The notes under the pieces: model-generated
Databases searched by the model: none
What the model was told of the DNA's origin: nothing
Seen by the model: the letters and a program-made list of their open reading frames with translations, nothing else
In this document: positions 46,798-58,517 of the stretch, in pieces
Layout: each line of letters starts with the position of its first letter
Numbering within the stretch: position 1 is the stretch's first letter
Position numbers and translations under genes: made by a program
Source of the DNA: Variovorax sp. N23
Lineage (GTDB): Bacteria; Pseudomonadota; Gammaproteobacteria; Burkholderiales; Burkholderiaceae_C
Assembly: GCF_025486315.1 (NCBI RefSeq)
Contig: NZ_JAOOPY010000002.1
Location: 299,501 to 363,500, forward strand
Direction of reading: 5' to 3'
Length of the DNA: 64,000 nt

Positions 46798-47784
46798 TTG
46801 GCCAGCATCAAGGACGTGGCGCAGCGCGCCGGCGTATCGACCACCACCGTCTCGCGGGTGCTCAGCACGCCGCAGGCGGTGCGCGCCCCGCTGCGCACGC
46901 GGGTGGAGCAGGCGATCGCCGACCTGGCCTACCGCCCCAACCTGGCGGCGCGCCGCCTGCGCCAGCGCCGCGCCTCGCTGGTGGGGCTGATCGTGTCGGA
47001 CATCCGCAGCCCTTTCTTCACCGACGTGGGCCGCGCCGTGGAAGACATGGCCTACCGCCACGGCTTGCGCCTCATCCTGTGCAACAGCGACGAGAACCCC
47101 GCCAAGGAGCAGTCCTACCTGGAGCTGATGGCCGACGAGCAGGCCAGCGGCGTGATCCTCTCGCCCACCATGCAGGGGCTGCAACGCCTGCGGCCGGAGG
47201 CCTGGCCGTTCCCGCTGGTGCTGGTGGACCGGGCACTCGAAAGCACCCGCGCCGACCGCGTGGTGCTGGACAACCAGGCCGCCGCACGCCGCGCCACCGA
47301 GCACCTGCTGCAGTCGGGCTACCGCCGCATCGCCCTGCTGGCGGGCGCCCACAGCACCACCGGCCAGCAGCGCCACGCGGGCTATGTGCAGGCGCTGGCC
47401 GCGCAAGGCCTGGCGCCCTGGCCGGTGTGGGTCGAGCCCACGCACCAGGCGGGCGTGCGGGCCGCCGCCGACGTGCTGGCCGGCACCGAGCGCCCCGATG
47501 CCCTGCTGGTGACCAACGGCCTGCTGCTGCTGGGCGCGCTGCAGGCGGTGCAGGCCGCCGGCCTGCGCACCCCGCACGACATCGGCCTGGCCGGCTTCGA
47601 CAACAACGACTGGACCGCGCTGCCCGCGCTGGACGTGACCACCGTGGCCCAGCCCACCTACGACATCGGCCGCACCGCCGCCGAGCTGCTGCTGCAGCGC
47701 ATGCAGGACCCGGCGCGCCCGGTGCGCCAGGTCGTGCTGGAGGGCGCGCTGGTGGTGCGCGGCTCCAGCGCCGGACGCTCATAA
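46798..47784 (+). CDS. fruR: LacI-family transcriptional regulator of the fru operon
   Basis: 328 residues from a TTG start at 46798, chosen because homology starts exactly there (ASIKDVAQRAGVSTTTVSRVL, the LacI helix-turn-helix and hinge) and AGGAG lies 8 bp upstream. The effector domain follows (VGLIVSDIRSPFFTDVGRAVEDMAY…, GLAGFDNNDWTAL…). An upstream ATG in the same frame would add about 90 residues of low-quality sequence. Divergent from fruBKA, which it probably represses until fructose 1-phosphate accumulates. Family is certain; the FruR role is from context. Confidence 0.88.
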   Translation: MASIKDVAQRAGVSTTTVSRVLSTPQAVRAPLRTRVEQAIADLAYRPNLAARRLRQRRASLVGLIVSDIRSPFFTDVGRAVEDMAYRHGLRLILCNSDENPAKEQSYLELMADEQASGVILSPTMQGLQRLRPEAWPFPLVLVDRALESTRADRVVLDNQAAARRATEHLLQSGYRRIALLAGAHSTTGQQRHAGYVQALAAQGLAPWPVWVEPTHQAGVRAAADVLAGTERPDALLVTNGLLLLGALQAVQAAGLRTPHDIGLAGFDNNDWTALPALDVTTVAQPTYDIGRTAAELLLQRMQDPARPVRQVVLEGALVVRGSSAGRS

Positions 47785-47827
47785 GATCGGCGTTTTCAAC
47801 GAAGGCCCGCAAGGCCGTGCCGATCTC

Positions 47828-48316
47828 ATGTGCGGTTCCGAACTCCACTCCCTCCCCGACAGCGTGCAGCGCGTGGCGCGCCTGCTGCAGGACGCTGGCC
47901 ATGCACATGCACCGCGCATGCTCGACGACGCCGCGCGCACCGCGCAGCAGGCCGCCGACGCGCTGGGCATCGCGGTCGGGCAGATCGCCAAGAGCATCGT
48001 GTTCCGGCGCAAGAGCGACGACGTGGCGGTGCTGGTCGTCACCTCCGGCGACAAGCGCGTGGACGAGAAGAAGGTCGACGCCCTCGTCGGCAAGACCGGC
48101 CGCGCCGACGCCGAGTTCGTGAAGGCGAAGACGGGCTTCTCGATCGGCGGCGTGTCGCCCTTCGCGCATGCCACGCCGCCGGTCACGCTGATCGACCGCG
48201 AGCTGTTCCGCTTCGACGAGATCTGGGCGGCGGCCGGGCATCCGCATGCCGTGGTGAAGCTGACGCCACAGGACCTCGAACGCCTCACCGGTGCGCCGGT
48301 GGCGGAGGTGGTGTGA
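47828..48316 (+). CDS. ybaK: YbaK/EbsC-family Cys-tRNA(Pro) deacylase
   Basis: 162 residues. The trans-editing domain shows VGQIAKSIVFRR with the conserved Lys, ATPPVTLID and the GGVSPFAH loop. Such proteins hydrolyse Cys mischarged on tRNA(Pro) (or other mischarged tRNAs in some clades). 43 bp after fruR on the same strand; the next gene begins 2 bp downstream, so ybaK, the DUF1289 gene and the isomerase-like gene form one compact unit. Confidence 0.87.
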   Translation: MCGSELHSLPDSVQRVARLLQDAGHAHAPRMLDDAARTAQQAADALGIAVGQIAKSIVFRRKSDDVAVLVVTSGDKRVDEKKVDALVGKTGRADAEFVKAKTGFSIGGVSPFAHATPPVTLIDRELFRFDEIWAAAGHPHAVVKLTPQDLERLTGAPVAEVV

Positions 48317-48318
48317 CG

Positions 48319-48585
48319 ATGAACGCGACCGATGCCGCCACGCTCGCGCGCCGCGCGGCCGAGGTCGCCGGCACCATTGGCGACGACCTGCCGTCGCCCT
48401 GCGTGTCGGTCTGCCGCATGGACGCCGAGCGCGTGTTCTGCACCGGCTGCCTGCGCACCATCCCCGAGATCGCCGGCTGGAGCCGCTCCGACGCGGCGAG
48501 CAAGCGCAGCATCTGGCACGCGATCGAATTGCGTGCATCGGCGCATGCCGATCTCCTTCGATCCACCGGAGACCTCACGCCATGA
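48319..48585 (+). CDS. DUF1289-family cysteine-motif protein
   Basis: 88 residues. The signature SPCVSVCRMDAERVFCTGCLRTIPEIAGW carries four Cys (CxxxC…CxxC) typical of DUF1289, a family of small, probably metal-binding proteins of unknown function. A GTG two codons upstream (48313), overlapping the ybaK stop, is another possible start. The stop overlaps the next start by 4 bp (ATGA), so it is coupled to the isomerase-like gene. Confidence 0.85.
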   Translation: MNATDAATLARRAAEVAGTIGDDLPSPCVSVCRMDAERVFCTGCLRTIPEIAGWSRSDAASKRSIWHAIELRASAHADLLRSTGDLTP

Positions 48586-49223
48586 AGCACATCGACTTCT
48601 ACCTCGACTTCATCTCGCCCTACGCCTACCTCGCCTTCGAGCACCTGCCCGAAGCGCTCGAGGGCCTGAGCTACAGCGTGACCTACAAGCCGGTGCTGCT
48701 GGGCGCCATGCTCAAGCACCACGGGCAGAAGGGGCCGGCCGAAGTGCCGGGCAAGCGGGCCTGGACCTACCGCCATGTGCTGTGGCTCGGCCATGCGCAC
48801 GGCATCCCGATCGAGATGCCGGCCACGCATCCCTACAACCCCTTGCCGCATCTGCGCCTGGCCTTGTCGACCACGCACGATGGCGCCATCAGCCGCCTCG
48901 TGGCCGAGACGATCTTCCGCGACGTGTGGCGCGGCGGTGCGGAGGCGGGCGATGCGAGCCGGCTGGCGGCCCTGGCGTCGCAGCTGACACCGGTGCGTGA
49001 CGGCAGCGGCGATGCGGCGAAAGCCGCCCTGCGCGCCAACACCGACGAGGCCATCGCGCGCGGCGCCTTCGGCGTGCCGACCTACGTGCTCGACGGCCGC
49101 CTGTTCTGGGGCTTCGACGGGCTCGCGATGCTGCGTGCTGCCGCGCAGCATGACCCGTGGTTCGACGGCCCGGCGTGGACCCGCGCCGACCAGCGTCCGG
49201 GCCTGTCGCGCAACATTCCTTGA
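48582..49223 (+). CDS. 2-hydroxychromene-2-carboxylate isomerase-like protein (DsbA fold)
   Basis: 213 residues. It is a kappa-class GST/HCCA-isomerase-like thioredoxin-fold protein: MKHIDFYLDFISPYAYLAF with Ser in place of the DsbA CxxC, the helical insertion, and GVPTYVLDGRLFWGFDGLAML at the C-terminus. HCCA isomerase acts in naphthalene breakdown with glutathione, but no naphthalene genes are near, so a general GSH-dependent isomerase or kappa-GST role is as likely. Coupled to the DUF1289 gene. Confidence 0.83.
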   Translation: MKHIDFYLDFISPYAYLAFEHLPEALEGLSYSVTYKPVLLGAMLKHHGQKGPAEVPGKRAWTYRHVLWLGHAHGIPIEMPATHPYNPLPHLRLALSTTHDGAISRLVAETIFRDVWRGGAEAGDASRLAALASQLTPVRDGSGDAAKAALRANTDEAIARGAFGVPTYVLDGRLFWGFDGLAMLRAAAQHDPWFDGPAWTRADQRPGLSRNIP

Positions 49224-49237
49224 CGTTTCCTGCATGC

Positions 49238-49260
49238 TGAAACCCCGGGCGCGGGTTTCA
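49238..49260 (+). terminator. Hairpin after the isomerase-like gene
   Basis: An 8-bp perfect stem, TGAAACCC / GGGTTTCA, with a 7-nt GC loop starts 14 bp after the stop codon and is followed by CCTTAAAT. The tail is weak in T, so termination may be partial. Confidence 0.5.
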
Positions 49261-49375
49261 CCTTAAATCGTCAGCGACGGTTCAGTTTGGCGAAAGGCTC
49301 CGGTCAGTCGCCCCTCCAAGAATGCGCCACGGCCCGGAAAACCGGGACGCAGTACATCAACAGGAGACGACAGAT

Positions 49376-51070
<1,695 letters not shown>

Positions 51071-51192
51071 TCGGCGCCAGGCCTCGACCGCGGGCGCGCG
51101 GCGAGGCTGTTCAGCACAGGGGCTTCATGCCAGCCGATGGGCCGCATGAAGCCCTTTTTCTGAACATCGCACAACCTCAGGAGACCCCACCC

Positions 51193-51342
51193 ATGTGGAA
51201 ACTCGTCGTCGGCTTCGTCATCTTCGCCGCGGTATCGCTCTATTTCATCGGCAAGGCGGGCGACAAGGTCGACATGTCCGGCGAGAAGCACGGCGGCGAT
51301 GCCACGCATGAGCCGGCGCCCGCGGCCAGTGCGCCGAAGTGA
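51193..51342 (+). CDS. Small single-span membrane protein
   Basis: 49 residues, MWKLVVGFVIFAAVSLYFIG as the sole span, then a polar tail rich in Lys, Asp, His and Ala (DKVDMSGEKHGG…PAPAASAPK). A good ribosome site (CAGGAG, 51178-51183) precedes the ATG. Located 122 bp after the MHS transporter on the same strand, it may be a small regulatory subunit or an independent gene; homologues of this length are seen after such transporters in relatives only as hypotheticals (from memory). Function unknown. Confidence 0.7.
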   Translation: MWKLVVGFVIFAAVSLYFIGKAGDKVDMSGEKHGGDATHEPAPAASAPK

Positions 51343-51369
51343 AGACGGCCGGGCGCCTTCTTCGGCCGC

Positions 51370-52482
51370 TCAGCGCTTGAACTTCCCGTCGCTGATGATC
51401 GACAGGTCCGCGAAGTCGATGCCGGAGTGGTCGGTGGGCGAGTAGTTGATGTCGAGCCCGCCGCCCAGGTCGTAGTTGCGCAGCCCGTCGAGCGCCGCCA
51501 GCACCTTGGCGCGCGTGGGTTTCGGGCCGGCGCGGCGCAGGGCTTCCACCAGCACCTTGGCGGACGCGAAGCCCTCGAGCATCTGCGGCGTCAGCTCGCC
51601 CTGGCCCTTGGCCTTGGCCAGTGCCTGGGCTTCCTTCACCATGGGCTGGGCGATGGCCCGCTCCGACGGGAACACCTGCGTCACGATCACGCCGCCGCTG
51701 GCCTTGCCCAGCTGCTTGATGAAACCGCCCGACGCGTTGTTCGACAGCGTGACGACCTGCGCCGCCGAGCCGGAGGCCCGCAAGCCCTTCACGCCCTCGG
51801 CCACCGCGTCGGCCGAGCCGATCCAGAGCACGGCCTGCGGGTTGGCCTTGGCCAGCGCCGGCAGGATGGCGGCGTAGTCGGGCTTGTCGCGGTCGGCCGG
51901 GATCACCGCCACCGGCTGGATCTTCGCCTTGGCGAAGCCGTTGCTGGCGCCTTCCAGGCCGTCCTTGCCGAAGGAGTCGGCGGCGTGCACGACGGCGATG
52001 CGGTCGATGCCCACGGTGTGCAGGTGCTGCACCGCCTTCTCCGACTCGCGCTGGTAGGTGGAGCGGACGTTGAAGACGTGCTTTTGCACCGGCTTGTGCA
52101 GCACCATCGCGCCGGTCGACGGGCCGATCAGCGCCACGCCGTGCTTGTCGAGCCACGGCAGGATCGCCTGGGTGTGGGGCGTGCCCCGGCTCATGAAGAG
52201 GGCGACGACCTTGCGCTCCTCGATCAGTACGCGCGCGTTCTCGCCGGCACGCTTCACGTCGAAGCCGTCGTCCAGACGGACGATCTCGATCGGCTCGCCG
52301 TTCACGCCGCCCTGGGCGTTCACGCTGTCGATCATCAACTGCGCGCCCAGGATGGTTTCGTTCATGCTGCCCGCCACCGGGCCGGTGATGCCGGCGGTCT
52401 GGCCGATCAGGATCTGGGCCGGGGCGGCGCTGGCGCCCACGGCCAGCAGGCCGGCCACGCAGAGCAGACGAAGATGCTTCAT
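51370..52482 (-). CDS. LivK-type periplasmic ABC substrate-binding protein (orphan)
   Basis: 370 residues. The signal peptide (LRLLCVAGLLAVGASAAPAQ) is followed by ILIGQTAGITGPVAGSMNETILGAQLMIDSVNAQGGVNGEPIEIVRLDDGFD (in parts), the start of the class I periplasmic fold; SADAVAEGVKGLRAS and FPSERAIAQPMV follow. It belongs to the branched-chain amino acid/amide/aromatic acid receptor family. No LivHMGF-like permease or ATPase genes adjoin it, so it works with a distant transporter or as a sensor. It converges with the small membrane protein gene. Confidence 0.88.
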   Translation of the reverse strand: MKHLRLLCVAGLLAVGASAAPAQILIGQTAGITGPVAGSMNETILGAQLMIDSVNAQGGVNGEPIEIVRLDDGFDVKRAGENARVLIEERKVVALFMSRGTPHTQAILPWLDKHGVALIGPSTGAMVLHKPVQKHVFNVRSTYQRESEKAVQHLHTVGIDRIAVVHAADSFGKDGLEGASNGFAKAKIQPVAVIPADRDKPDYAAILPALAKANPQAVLWIGSADAVAEGVKGLRASGSAAQVVTLSNNASGGFIKQLGKASGGVIVTQVFPSERAIAQPMVKEAQALAKAKGQGELTPQMLEGFASAKVLVEALRRAGPKPTRAKVLAALDGLRNYDLGGGLDINYSPTDHSGIDFADLSIISDGKFKR

Positions 52483-52668
52483 GTCGAGTTCCGAGAAGAG
52501 GTGCGGAGGAGACGGGGGGAGAAGCCCTGTCGCGGAGGTTGCATTTGTTACCAAATGTCTATTTTTGAGGCCCCGGGGAAACCCTTGGGTCTTGTGCGCC
52601 ATGTCACGGCGCGGGCGGAAAGCAGCGCAACCCCTTCCTAGAATGTCTGCCCCACCCCCAAGGCACGC

Positions 52669-55600
52669 ATGACACAGGGCTCCATCCGGATTCGCGGCGC
52701 ACGCCAGCACAACCTCCAGAACCTCGATCTCGACATCCGCACCGGCGAGATGACCGTGGTCACCGGCCCCAGCGGGTCGGGCAAATCGAGCCTCGTGTTC
52801 GACACGCTGTACGCCGAGGGGCAGCGCCGCTATGTCGAGACCTTCTCGGCCTACGCCCGCCAGTTCCTCGACCGCATGGACAAGCCGGCGGTCGATAAGG
52901 TGGAAGGCGTGCCGCCCGCCATCGCCATCGACCAGACCAACCCGGTGCGCTCCTCGCGCTCCACGGTCGGCACGATGACCGAGCTGAACGATCACCTGAA
53001 GCTGCTCTACGCCCGTGCGGCCCAGTTGTTCGACCGCGACACGGCGCTGCCGGTGCGCCACGACTCGCCCGACACCATCTACGCGGCGCTGGTCGAGCGT
53101 GCAGCGGCGGCCGGTGATCCGCGCATCGTGGTGACCTTCCCGGTCGAGCTGCCCGCCAGCACGACGCCCGAAGAAGTGACGCAGTGGCTGTCCGCCAGCG
53201 GCTTCACGCGCGTGCAGGCCGAGCGCGAGGTCGCGACGCCGACCGGCCCGCGCAAGGTGCTCGACGTGGTGGCCGACCGCTTCCGCCTCTCAAGCGCCGA
53301 GCGGGCCCGCGTGCTCGAAGCCATCGAGACTGGGCTGAAGCGTGGCGTGGGCCGGCTCACCGTGTATGCGGTGCCGGCGGACGAGGGCGCAGCACCCGAC
53401 ATCTGGAAGTTCTCGACCGGATTGCACTGCCCGGAGACCGACATCCGCTACGGCGACCCGATCCCGTCGATGTTCTCCTTCAACTCGGCCGTCGGTGCCT
53501 GCGAGACCTGCCGCGGCTTCGGCCGCGTGATCGGCGTCGACTTCGGCCTGGTCATTCCCAACGACAAGCTCACGCTGCGCGCCGGCGCGATCAAGACCAT
53601 CCAGACGCCTGCGTGGAAAGAGGCGCAGGACGATCTCATGCGCCATGCCGAAGACGCCGGCATTCCGCGCGACACGCCCTGGGCCAAGCTCACGCAGGAG
53701 CAGAAGGACTGGGTGCTCGACGGCTCACCCAACTACAAGGGCAAGTGGAACCAGCAGTGGTATGGCATCAAGCGCTTCTTCGGCTACCTGGAGAGCAAGG
53801 CGTACAAGATGCACATCCGCGTGCTGCTGTCGAAGTACCGCAGCTACACGCCGTGCCCGACCTGCAGCGGCGCGCGCCTGAAGCTCGACAGCCTGCTGTG
53901 GCGCATCGGCCGCAAGGAAGATGCCGACGCCGTGCTCGCGCCGGGCAAGCGCTTCCTGCCGGTCGGCACGAAGTGGTCTCGCGCGCAGCTCGAGGCGCTT
54001 CCCGGCCTGTGCCTGCACGACCTGATGCTGCTGCCCATCGAGCGGCTGCGGAAGTTCTTCGACGGCATCGAGCACCGCGGCAACGGCGCGAACGCCAACG
54101 AAGGCGATGCCCAGGCGCTCAAGCTGCTGTTCGAGGAGATCACCACGCGCCTGCGCTACCTGCACGACGTGGGCATCGGCTACCTGACGCTCGACCGCCA
54201 GAGCCGCACGCTCTCCGGCGGCGAGGTGCAGCGCATCAACCTCACGACCGCGCTCGGCACCTCGCTGGTCAACACGTTGTTCGTGCTCGACGAGCCCAGC
54301 ATCGGCCTGCACCCGCGCGACATGAACCGCATCACCGAAGCCATGCTGCGCCTGCGTGACGCGGGCAACACGCTGGTGGTGGTCGAACACGACCCGGCCG
54401 TGATGCTGGCGGCCGACCGCGTGATCGACATGGGCCCCGGCCCCGGCATCCGCGGCGGCCAGATCGTGTTCGACGGCACCACCGACGAACTGCGCAATGC
54501 GCACACGCTGACCGGCGACTACCTCGGCGGCCGCAAGCAGATCGGCATGGGCTTCAAGCGCGCGGTGACCGACAGCACGCCGCGCCTCATCCTCGAAGGC
54601 GCGCGCGAGCACAACCTGCAGAACATCACCGTCGAGTTCCCTCTGCAGCGCCTGGTGGTCGTCACCGGCGTCAGCGGCTCGGGCAAGTCGACGCTGGTGC
54701 AGGACGTGCTGGCGCCCGCGCTGATGCGCCACTTCGGCAAGGCGACCGAGTCGCCCGGCGAGCACGACCGCCTGCTGGGCGCCGACCACCTGAGCGATGT
54801 CGTCTTCGTCGACCAGTCGCCCATCGGCAAGACGGCGCGTTCCAACCCCGCCAGCTACGTCGGCGCGTGGGACGCCGTGCGCGAGATCTTCGCGACGGCC
54901 GGGCTGTCGCGCCAGCGCGGCTACACCGCCAGCAAGTTCAGCTTCAACAGCGGCGACGGGCGCTGCCCGACCTGCGGCGGCTCGGGCTTCGAGCACGTCG
55001 AGATGCAGTTCCTCTCCGACGTGTACCTGCGCTGCCCCGACTGCGACGGTCAGCGCTACCGCCCGGAGATTCTCGAAGTGAAGATCGAACGCGGCGGCCG
55101 CAGCCTGAACGTGGCCGACGTGCTCGACCTCACGGTGGCCGAGGCCGCCGCGACCTTCGCGAACGACCGCGACGTGCTGCGCGTGCTGCAGCCCATCGTC
55201 GACGTCGGCCTCGACTACGTGAAGCTGGGCCAGCCGGTGCCGACGCTGTCGGGCGGCGAGGCGCAGCGCCTCAAGCTCGCGGGCTTTCTGGCGGAGGCCG
55301 CGAAGAGCGGCACGGCCAGCAAGCAGTCGGTGGCGCGGCGCGGCACGCTCTTCCTGTTCGACGAGCCGACCACCGGCCTGCACTTCGACGACATCTCGCG
55401 CCTGATGCGCGCGCTGCGCAAGCTGCTCGATGCGGGCCATTCGCTGGTCGTCATCGAGCACAACCTCGACGTGATCCGCGCCAGCGACTGGCTGATCGAC
55501 CTCGGCCCCGAAGGCGGCGACGGCGGCGGCCAGGTCGTGGCCGTGGGCACGCCGGAGCACGTGCGCGAGATGAAGGGCTCGCTCACCGGCGACGCATTGC

Positions 55601-58434
55601 GCGACTACGAACTCTCGCTCGGCCCGTCGCGCCATGCGGTGCGCGAGCGCAGCGGCGCCGAGCTGGCACGGCGTGCGCTGCCCACCTTCGGCCGCGAGGC
55701 GATCCAGATCGTCAACGCGCGCGAGCACAACCTGAAGAACCTCAGCGTCGATATCCCGCGCGGCAAGTTCAGCGTGGTGACGGGCGTCAGCGGCTCGGGC
55801 AAGTCGACGCTGGCCTTCGACATCCTGTTCAACGAAGGCCAGCGGCGCTACCTCGAATCGCTCAACGCCTATGCGCGCAGCATCGTGCAGCCGGCAGGCC
55901 GGCCCGAGGTCGATGCGGTCTACGGCATTCCGCCGACGGTGGCCATCGAGCAGCGCCTGTCGCGCGGCGGCCGCAAGAGCACGGTGGGCACGACCACCGA
56001 GGTGTGGCACTTCCTGCGCCTGCTGTACGTCAAGCTCGGCACGCAGCATTGCATCCACGACGGCGCGGCCGTGCAACCGCAGACGCCCGACAGCATCGCG
56101 GCGCAGTTGCTGAAGAACTTCCGCGGCCAGCACATCGGCCTGCTCGCGCCACTGGTGAGCAACCGAAAGGGCGTCTACACCGAGCTGGCCGACTGGGCAC
56201 GGCCGCGCGGCTACACGCACCTGCGGGTCGACGGCGGCTTCCTGCCGGTCACGCCCTTCCCGCGGCTGGACCGCTTCAAGGAACACAGCATCGAGTTGCC
56301 GGTGGCCAGCCTCGACGTGTCGCCGTCGAACGAGGCGGCGCTGCGCGAGGCGCTGACCAAGGCGCTCGAACTCGGCAAGGGCGTGGTGCACGTGCTGAGC
56401 GACATCGATGCGCTCAAGCCCGCGATGGAGGCCGGCGAGCCGACGGCGGGCATCGGGCGCACGCAGGTCTTCTCCACGCTGCGCGCCTGCCCGGTCTGCA
56501 GCACGAGCTACGCCGAACTCGACCCGCGCCTTTTCAGCTACAACAGCAAGCACGGCTGGTGCCCCGACTGCGTGGGCACGGGCGTGAAGCTGACCAAGGA
56601 CCAGCGCAAGGTCTACGACGACTCGGTGCTGGCCGACGACCAGAAGGGCCGCGAACAGACCTTCGCCGAACCCGAAGCCGAAGACGTGGGCGAGACGGTC
56701 TGCCCGACCTGCGAGGGCCGCCGCCTGAACGCGACCGCACGCGCGGTGAGCTTCGGCCCGGCGACGCATCCGGCCGCCCATGCCGGCCCGTTCGGCGCGG
56801 GCGGCATCGGCATCACCGAGATCGCACGCATGAGCGTGATGGACATCCGGCAGTGGTTCGAGGGCCTCGCGCTCGTCGGCCGCGAGGCGGAGATCGCACG
56901 CGACCTGGTGCCCGAGATCAAGAGTCGGCTCGAGTTCCTCGAAGAGGTCGGCCTCGGCTACCTCACGCTGGACCGTGGTGCACCGACGCTCTCCGGCGGC
57001 GAGGCGCAGCGCATCCGCCTGGCGGCGCAACTCGGCAGCAATCTGCAGGGCGTGTGCTATGTGCTCGACGAGCCGACCATCGGCCTGCACGCGCGCGACA
57101 ACCGCATCCTGCTCAATGCGCTGCACAAGCTCGGCGAGAAGGGCAACACGCTGGTGGTGGTGGAGCATGACGAAGACACCATCCGCCGCGCCGATCACAT
57201 CATCGACATCGGCCCCAGCGCGGGCAAGCGCGGCGGCCGACTGGTGGCCGAAGGCACGGTGGCCGACATCGAGGCGGCGGGCGATTCGCAGACGGGCCGC
57301 TACCTGCGCGATGCGATCAAGCATCCGTTGCAGGAACGTCGCGCCGTGCCCCCGCCCGAGCCCGGCGCGCCCGACTGGCTCACGGTGCACGGCGCCGACC
57401 TGCACAACCTGCAGGACGTGACGACCACCTTGCCACTGCACCGCCTGGTCGCGATCACCGGCGTCAGCGGCTCGGGCAAGTCGACGCTCGCGCGCGACGT
57501 GCTGCTGACCAACGTGCAGGCGATCGTCATCCAGCGCATGACCAAGGCCGGCCGCGACAAGGATGCGGTGGGCAAGCGCGCCGCGTGGTCCGGTTGCGCG
57601 TCGGTGGAGGGCTACGAGAGCATCGACCGCGTGCTCGAGGTCGACCAGACGCCCATCGGCAAGACGCCGCGCAGCTGCCCTGCCACCTACATCGGCTTCT
57701 GGGACACGATCCGCAAGCTCTTCGCCGACACGCTGGAGGCCAAGGCGCGCGGCTATGCGCCGGCCCGCTTCAGCTTCAACACCGGCGAAGGGCGCTGCCC
57801 GGCCTGCGACGGCGCCGGCATCCGCACCATCGGCATGAGCTTCCTGCCCGACGTGAAGGTGCCGTGCGAGGTCTGCCACGGCGCGCGCTTCAACCCTGAG
57901 ACGCTGGCCGTCACCTGGCGCGGCAAGAGCATTGGCGACGTGCTGCAGATGGAGGTCGACGAGGCGGTCGACTTCTTCGCCGCCATGCCCAACATCAGCC
58001 ACCCGTTGCAACTGCTCAAGGACGTGGGGCTCGGCTACCTCACGCTGGGGCAACCGTCGCCGACGCTGAGCGGCGGCGAGGCGCAGCGCATCAAGCTGGT
58101 CACCGAATTAGCCAAGGTGCGCGACGACATCACGCGCCGCGGGCAGAAGGCGCCGCACACGCTGTACGTGCTCGACGAGCCGACGGTCGGCCTGCACATG
58201 GCCGACGTCGAGAAGCTGATCCACGTGCTGCATCGGCTGGTGAACGGCGGGCACAGCGTGGTGGTGATCGAGCACGACCTCGACGTCATCGCCGAAGCCG
58301 ACTGGCTGATCGACCTCGGCCCGGAGGGCGGCAACGGCGGCGGGCGCATCGTGGCGGCGGCGCCTCCGGAGGAGGTGGTGAAGCTCGGCACGCACACGGG
58401 GGTGGCGCTGGGGCCGGTGCTGACACGCAGGTGA
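52669..58434 (+). CDS. uvrA: Double-length UvrA: two UvrA proteins fused in tandem
   Basis: 1921 residues against about 940 for ordinary UvrA. Four ABC modules are seen, with Walker A loops [10 protein letters not shown] (about residue 34), [12 protein letters not shown] (665), [12 protein letters not shown] (1038) and [12 protein letters not shown] (1597), and four LSGGE(V/A)QR signatures (about 515, 858, 1440, 1799). Each half has Zn-type Cys motifs ([14 protein letters not shown] and [28 protein letters not shown] and [14 protein letters not shown]). The second half begins near residue 1015 ([20 protein letters not shown]). UvrA recognises bulky DNA lesions as a dimer; a covalent dimer is a plausible reading. 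It may be a UvrA2-like paralogue besides a standard UvrA elsewhere. A strong hairpin follows. Confidence 0.93.
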   Translation: MTQGSIRIRGARQHNLQNLDLDIRTGEMTVVTGPSGSGKSSLVFDTLYAEGQRRYVETFSAYARQFLDRMDKPAVDKVEGVPPAIAIDQTNPVRSSRSTVGTMTELNDHLKLLYARAAQLFDRDTALPVRHDSPDTIYAALVERAAAAGDPRIVVTFPVELPASTTPEEVTQWLSASGFTRVQAEREVATPTGPRKVLDVVADRFRLSSAERARVLEAIETGLKRGVGRLTVYAVPADEGAAPDIWKFSTGLHCPETDIRYGDPIPSMFSFNSAVGACETCRGFGRVIGVDFGLVIPNDKLTLRAGAIKTIQTPAWKEAQDDLMRHAEDAGIPRDTPWAKLTQEQKDWVLDGSPNYKGKWNQQWYGIKRFFGYLESKAYKMHIRVLLSKYRSYTPCPTCSGARLKLDSLLWRIGRKEDADAVLAPGKRFLPVGTKWSRAQLEALPGLCLHDLMLLPIERLRKFFDGIEHRGNGANANEGDAQALKLLFEEITTRLRYLHDVGIGYLTLDRQSRTLSGGEVQRINLTTALGTSLVNTLFVLDEPSIGLHPRDMNRITEAMLRLRDAGNTLVVVEHDPAVMLAADRVIDMGPGPGIRGGQIVFDGTTDELRNAHTLTGDYLGGRKQIGMGFKRAVTDSTPRLILEGAREHNLQNITVEFPLQRLVVVTGVSGSGKSTLVQDVLAPALMRHFGKATESPGEHDRLLGADHLSDVVFVDQSPIGKTARSNPASYVGAWDAVREIFATAGLSRQRGYTASKFSFNSGDGRCPTCGGSGFEHVEMQFLSDVYLRCPDCDGQRYRPEILEVKIERGGRSLNVADVLDLTVAEAAATFANDRDVLRVLQPIVDVGLDYVKLGQPVPTLSGGEAQRLKLAGFLAEAAKSGTASKQSVARRGTLFLFDEPTTGLHFDDISRLMRALRKLLDAGHSLVVIEHNLDVIRASDWLIDLGPEGGDGGGQVVAVGTPEHVREMKGSLTGDALRDYELSLGPSRHAVRERSGAELARRALPTFGREAIQIVNAREHNLKNLSVDIPRGKFSVVTGVSGSGKSTLAFDILFNEGQRRYLESLNAYARSIVQPAGRPEVDAVYGIPPTVAIEQRLSRGGRKSTVGTTTEVWHFLRLLYVKLGTQHCIHDGAAVQPQTPDSIAAQLLKNFRGQHIGLLAPLVSNRKGVYTELADWARPRGYTHLRVDGGFLPVTPFPRLDRFKEHSIELPVASLDVSPSNEAALREALTKALELGKGVVHVLSDIDALKPAMEAGEPTAGIGRTQVFSTLRACPVCSTSYAELDPRLFSYNSKHGWCPDCVGTGVKLTKDQRKVYDDSVLADDQKGREQTFAEPEAEDVGETVCPTCEGRRLNATARAVSFGPATHPAAHAGPFGAGGIGITEIARMSVMDIRQWFEGLALVGREAEIARDLVPEIKSRLEFLEEVGLGYLTLDRGAPTLSGGEAQRIRLAAQLGSNLQGVCYVLDEPTIGLHARDNRILLNALHKLGEKGNTLVVVEHDEDTIRRADHIIDIGPSAGKRGGRLVAEGTVADIEAAGDSQTGRYLRDAIKHPLQERRAVPPPEPGAPDWLTVHGADLHNLQDVTTTLPLHRLVAITGVSGSGKSTLARDVLLTNVQAIVIQRMTKAGRDKDAVGKRAAWSGCASVEGYESIDRVLEVDQTPIGKTPRSCPATYIGFWDTIRKLFADTLEAKARGYAPARFSFNTGEGRCPACDGAGIRTIGMSFLPDVKVPCEVCHGARFNPETLAVTWRGKSIGDVLQMEVDEAVDFFAAMPNISHPLQLLKDVGLGYLTLGQPSPTLSGGEAQRIKLVTELAKVRDDITRRGQKAPHTLYVLDEPTVGLHMADVEKLIHVLHRLVNGGHSVVVIEHDLDVIAEADWLIDLGPEGGNGGGRIVAAAPPEEVVKLGTHTGVALGPVLTRR

Positions 58435-58441
58435 CCGACGC

Positions 58442-58471
58442 GGGACTTCACCGATTGCGTGGTGAAGTCCC
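58442..58471 (+). terminator. Hairpin after uvrA
   Basis: An 11-bp perfect stem, GGGACTTCACC / GGTGAAGTCCC, with an 8-nt loop (GATTGCGT) begins 7 bp after the uvrA stop and is followed by CCTTCGG. It lies 47 bp before the Bug gene start, so it can also attenuate read-through into that gene. Confidence 0.65.
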
Positions 58472-58517
58472 CTTCGGCCCAATGGACGGCTTCGGATTTT
58501 TCTCCAGGAAGCCTTTC

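Noticed and set aside
53725..58053. Open frame of 1442 codons on the minus strand opposite uvrA
   Set aside because: Composition is dominated by Arg, Ala, His and Val with no domain. It is the codon shadow of the very GC-rich uvrA gene.
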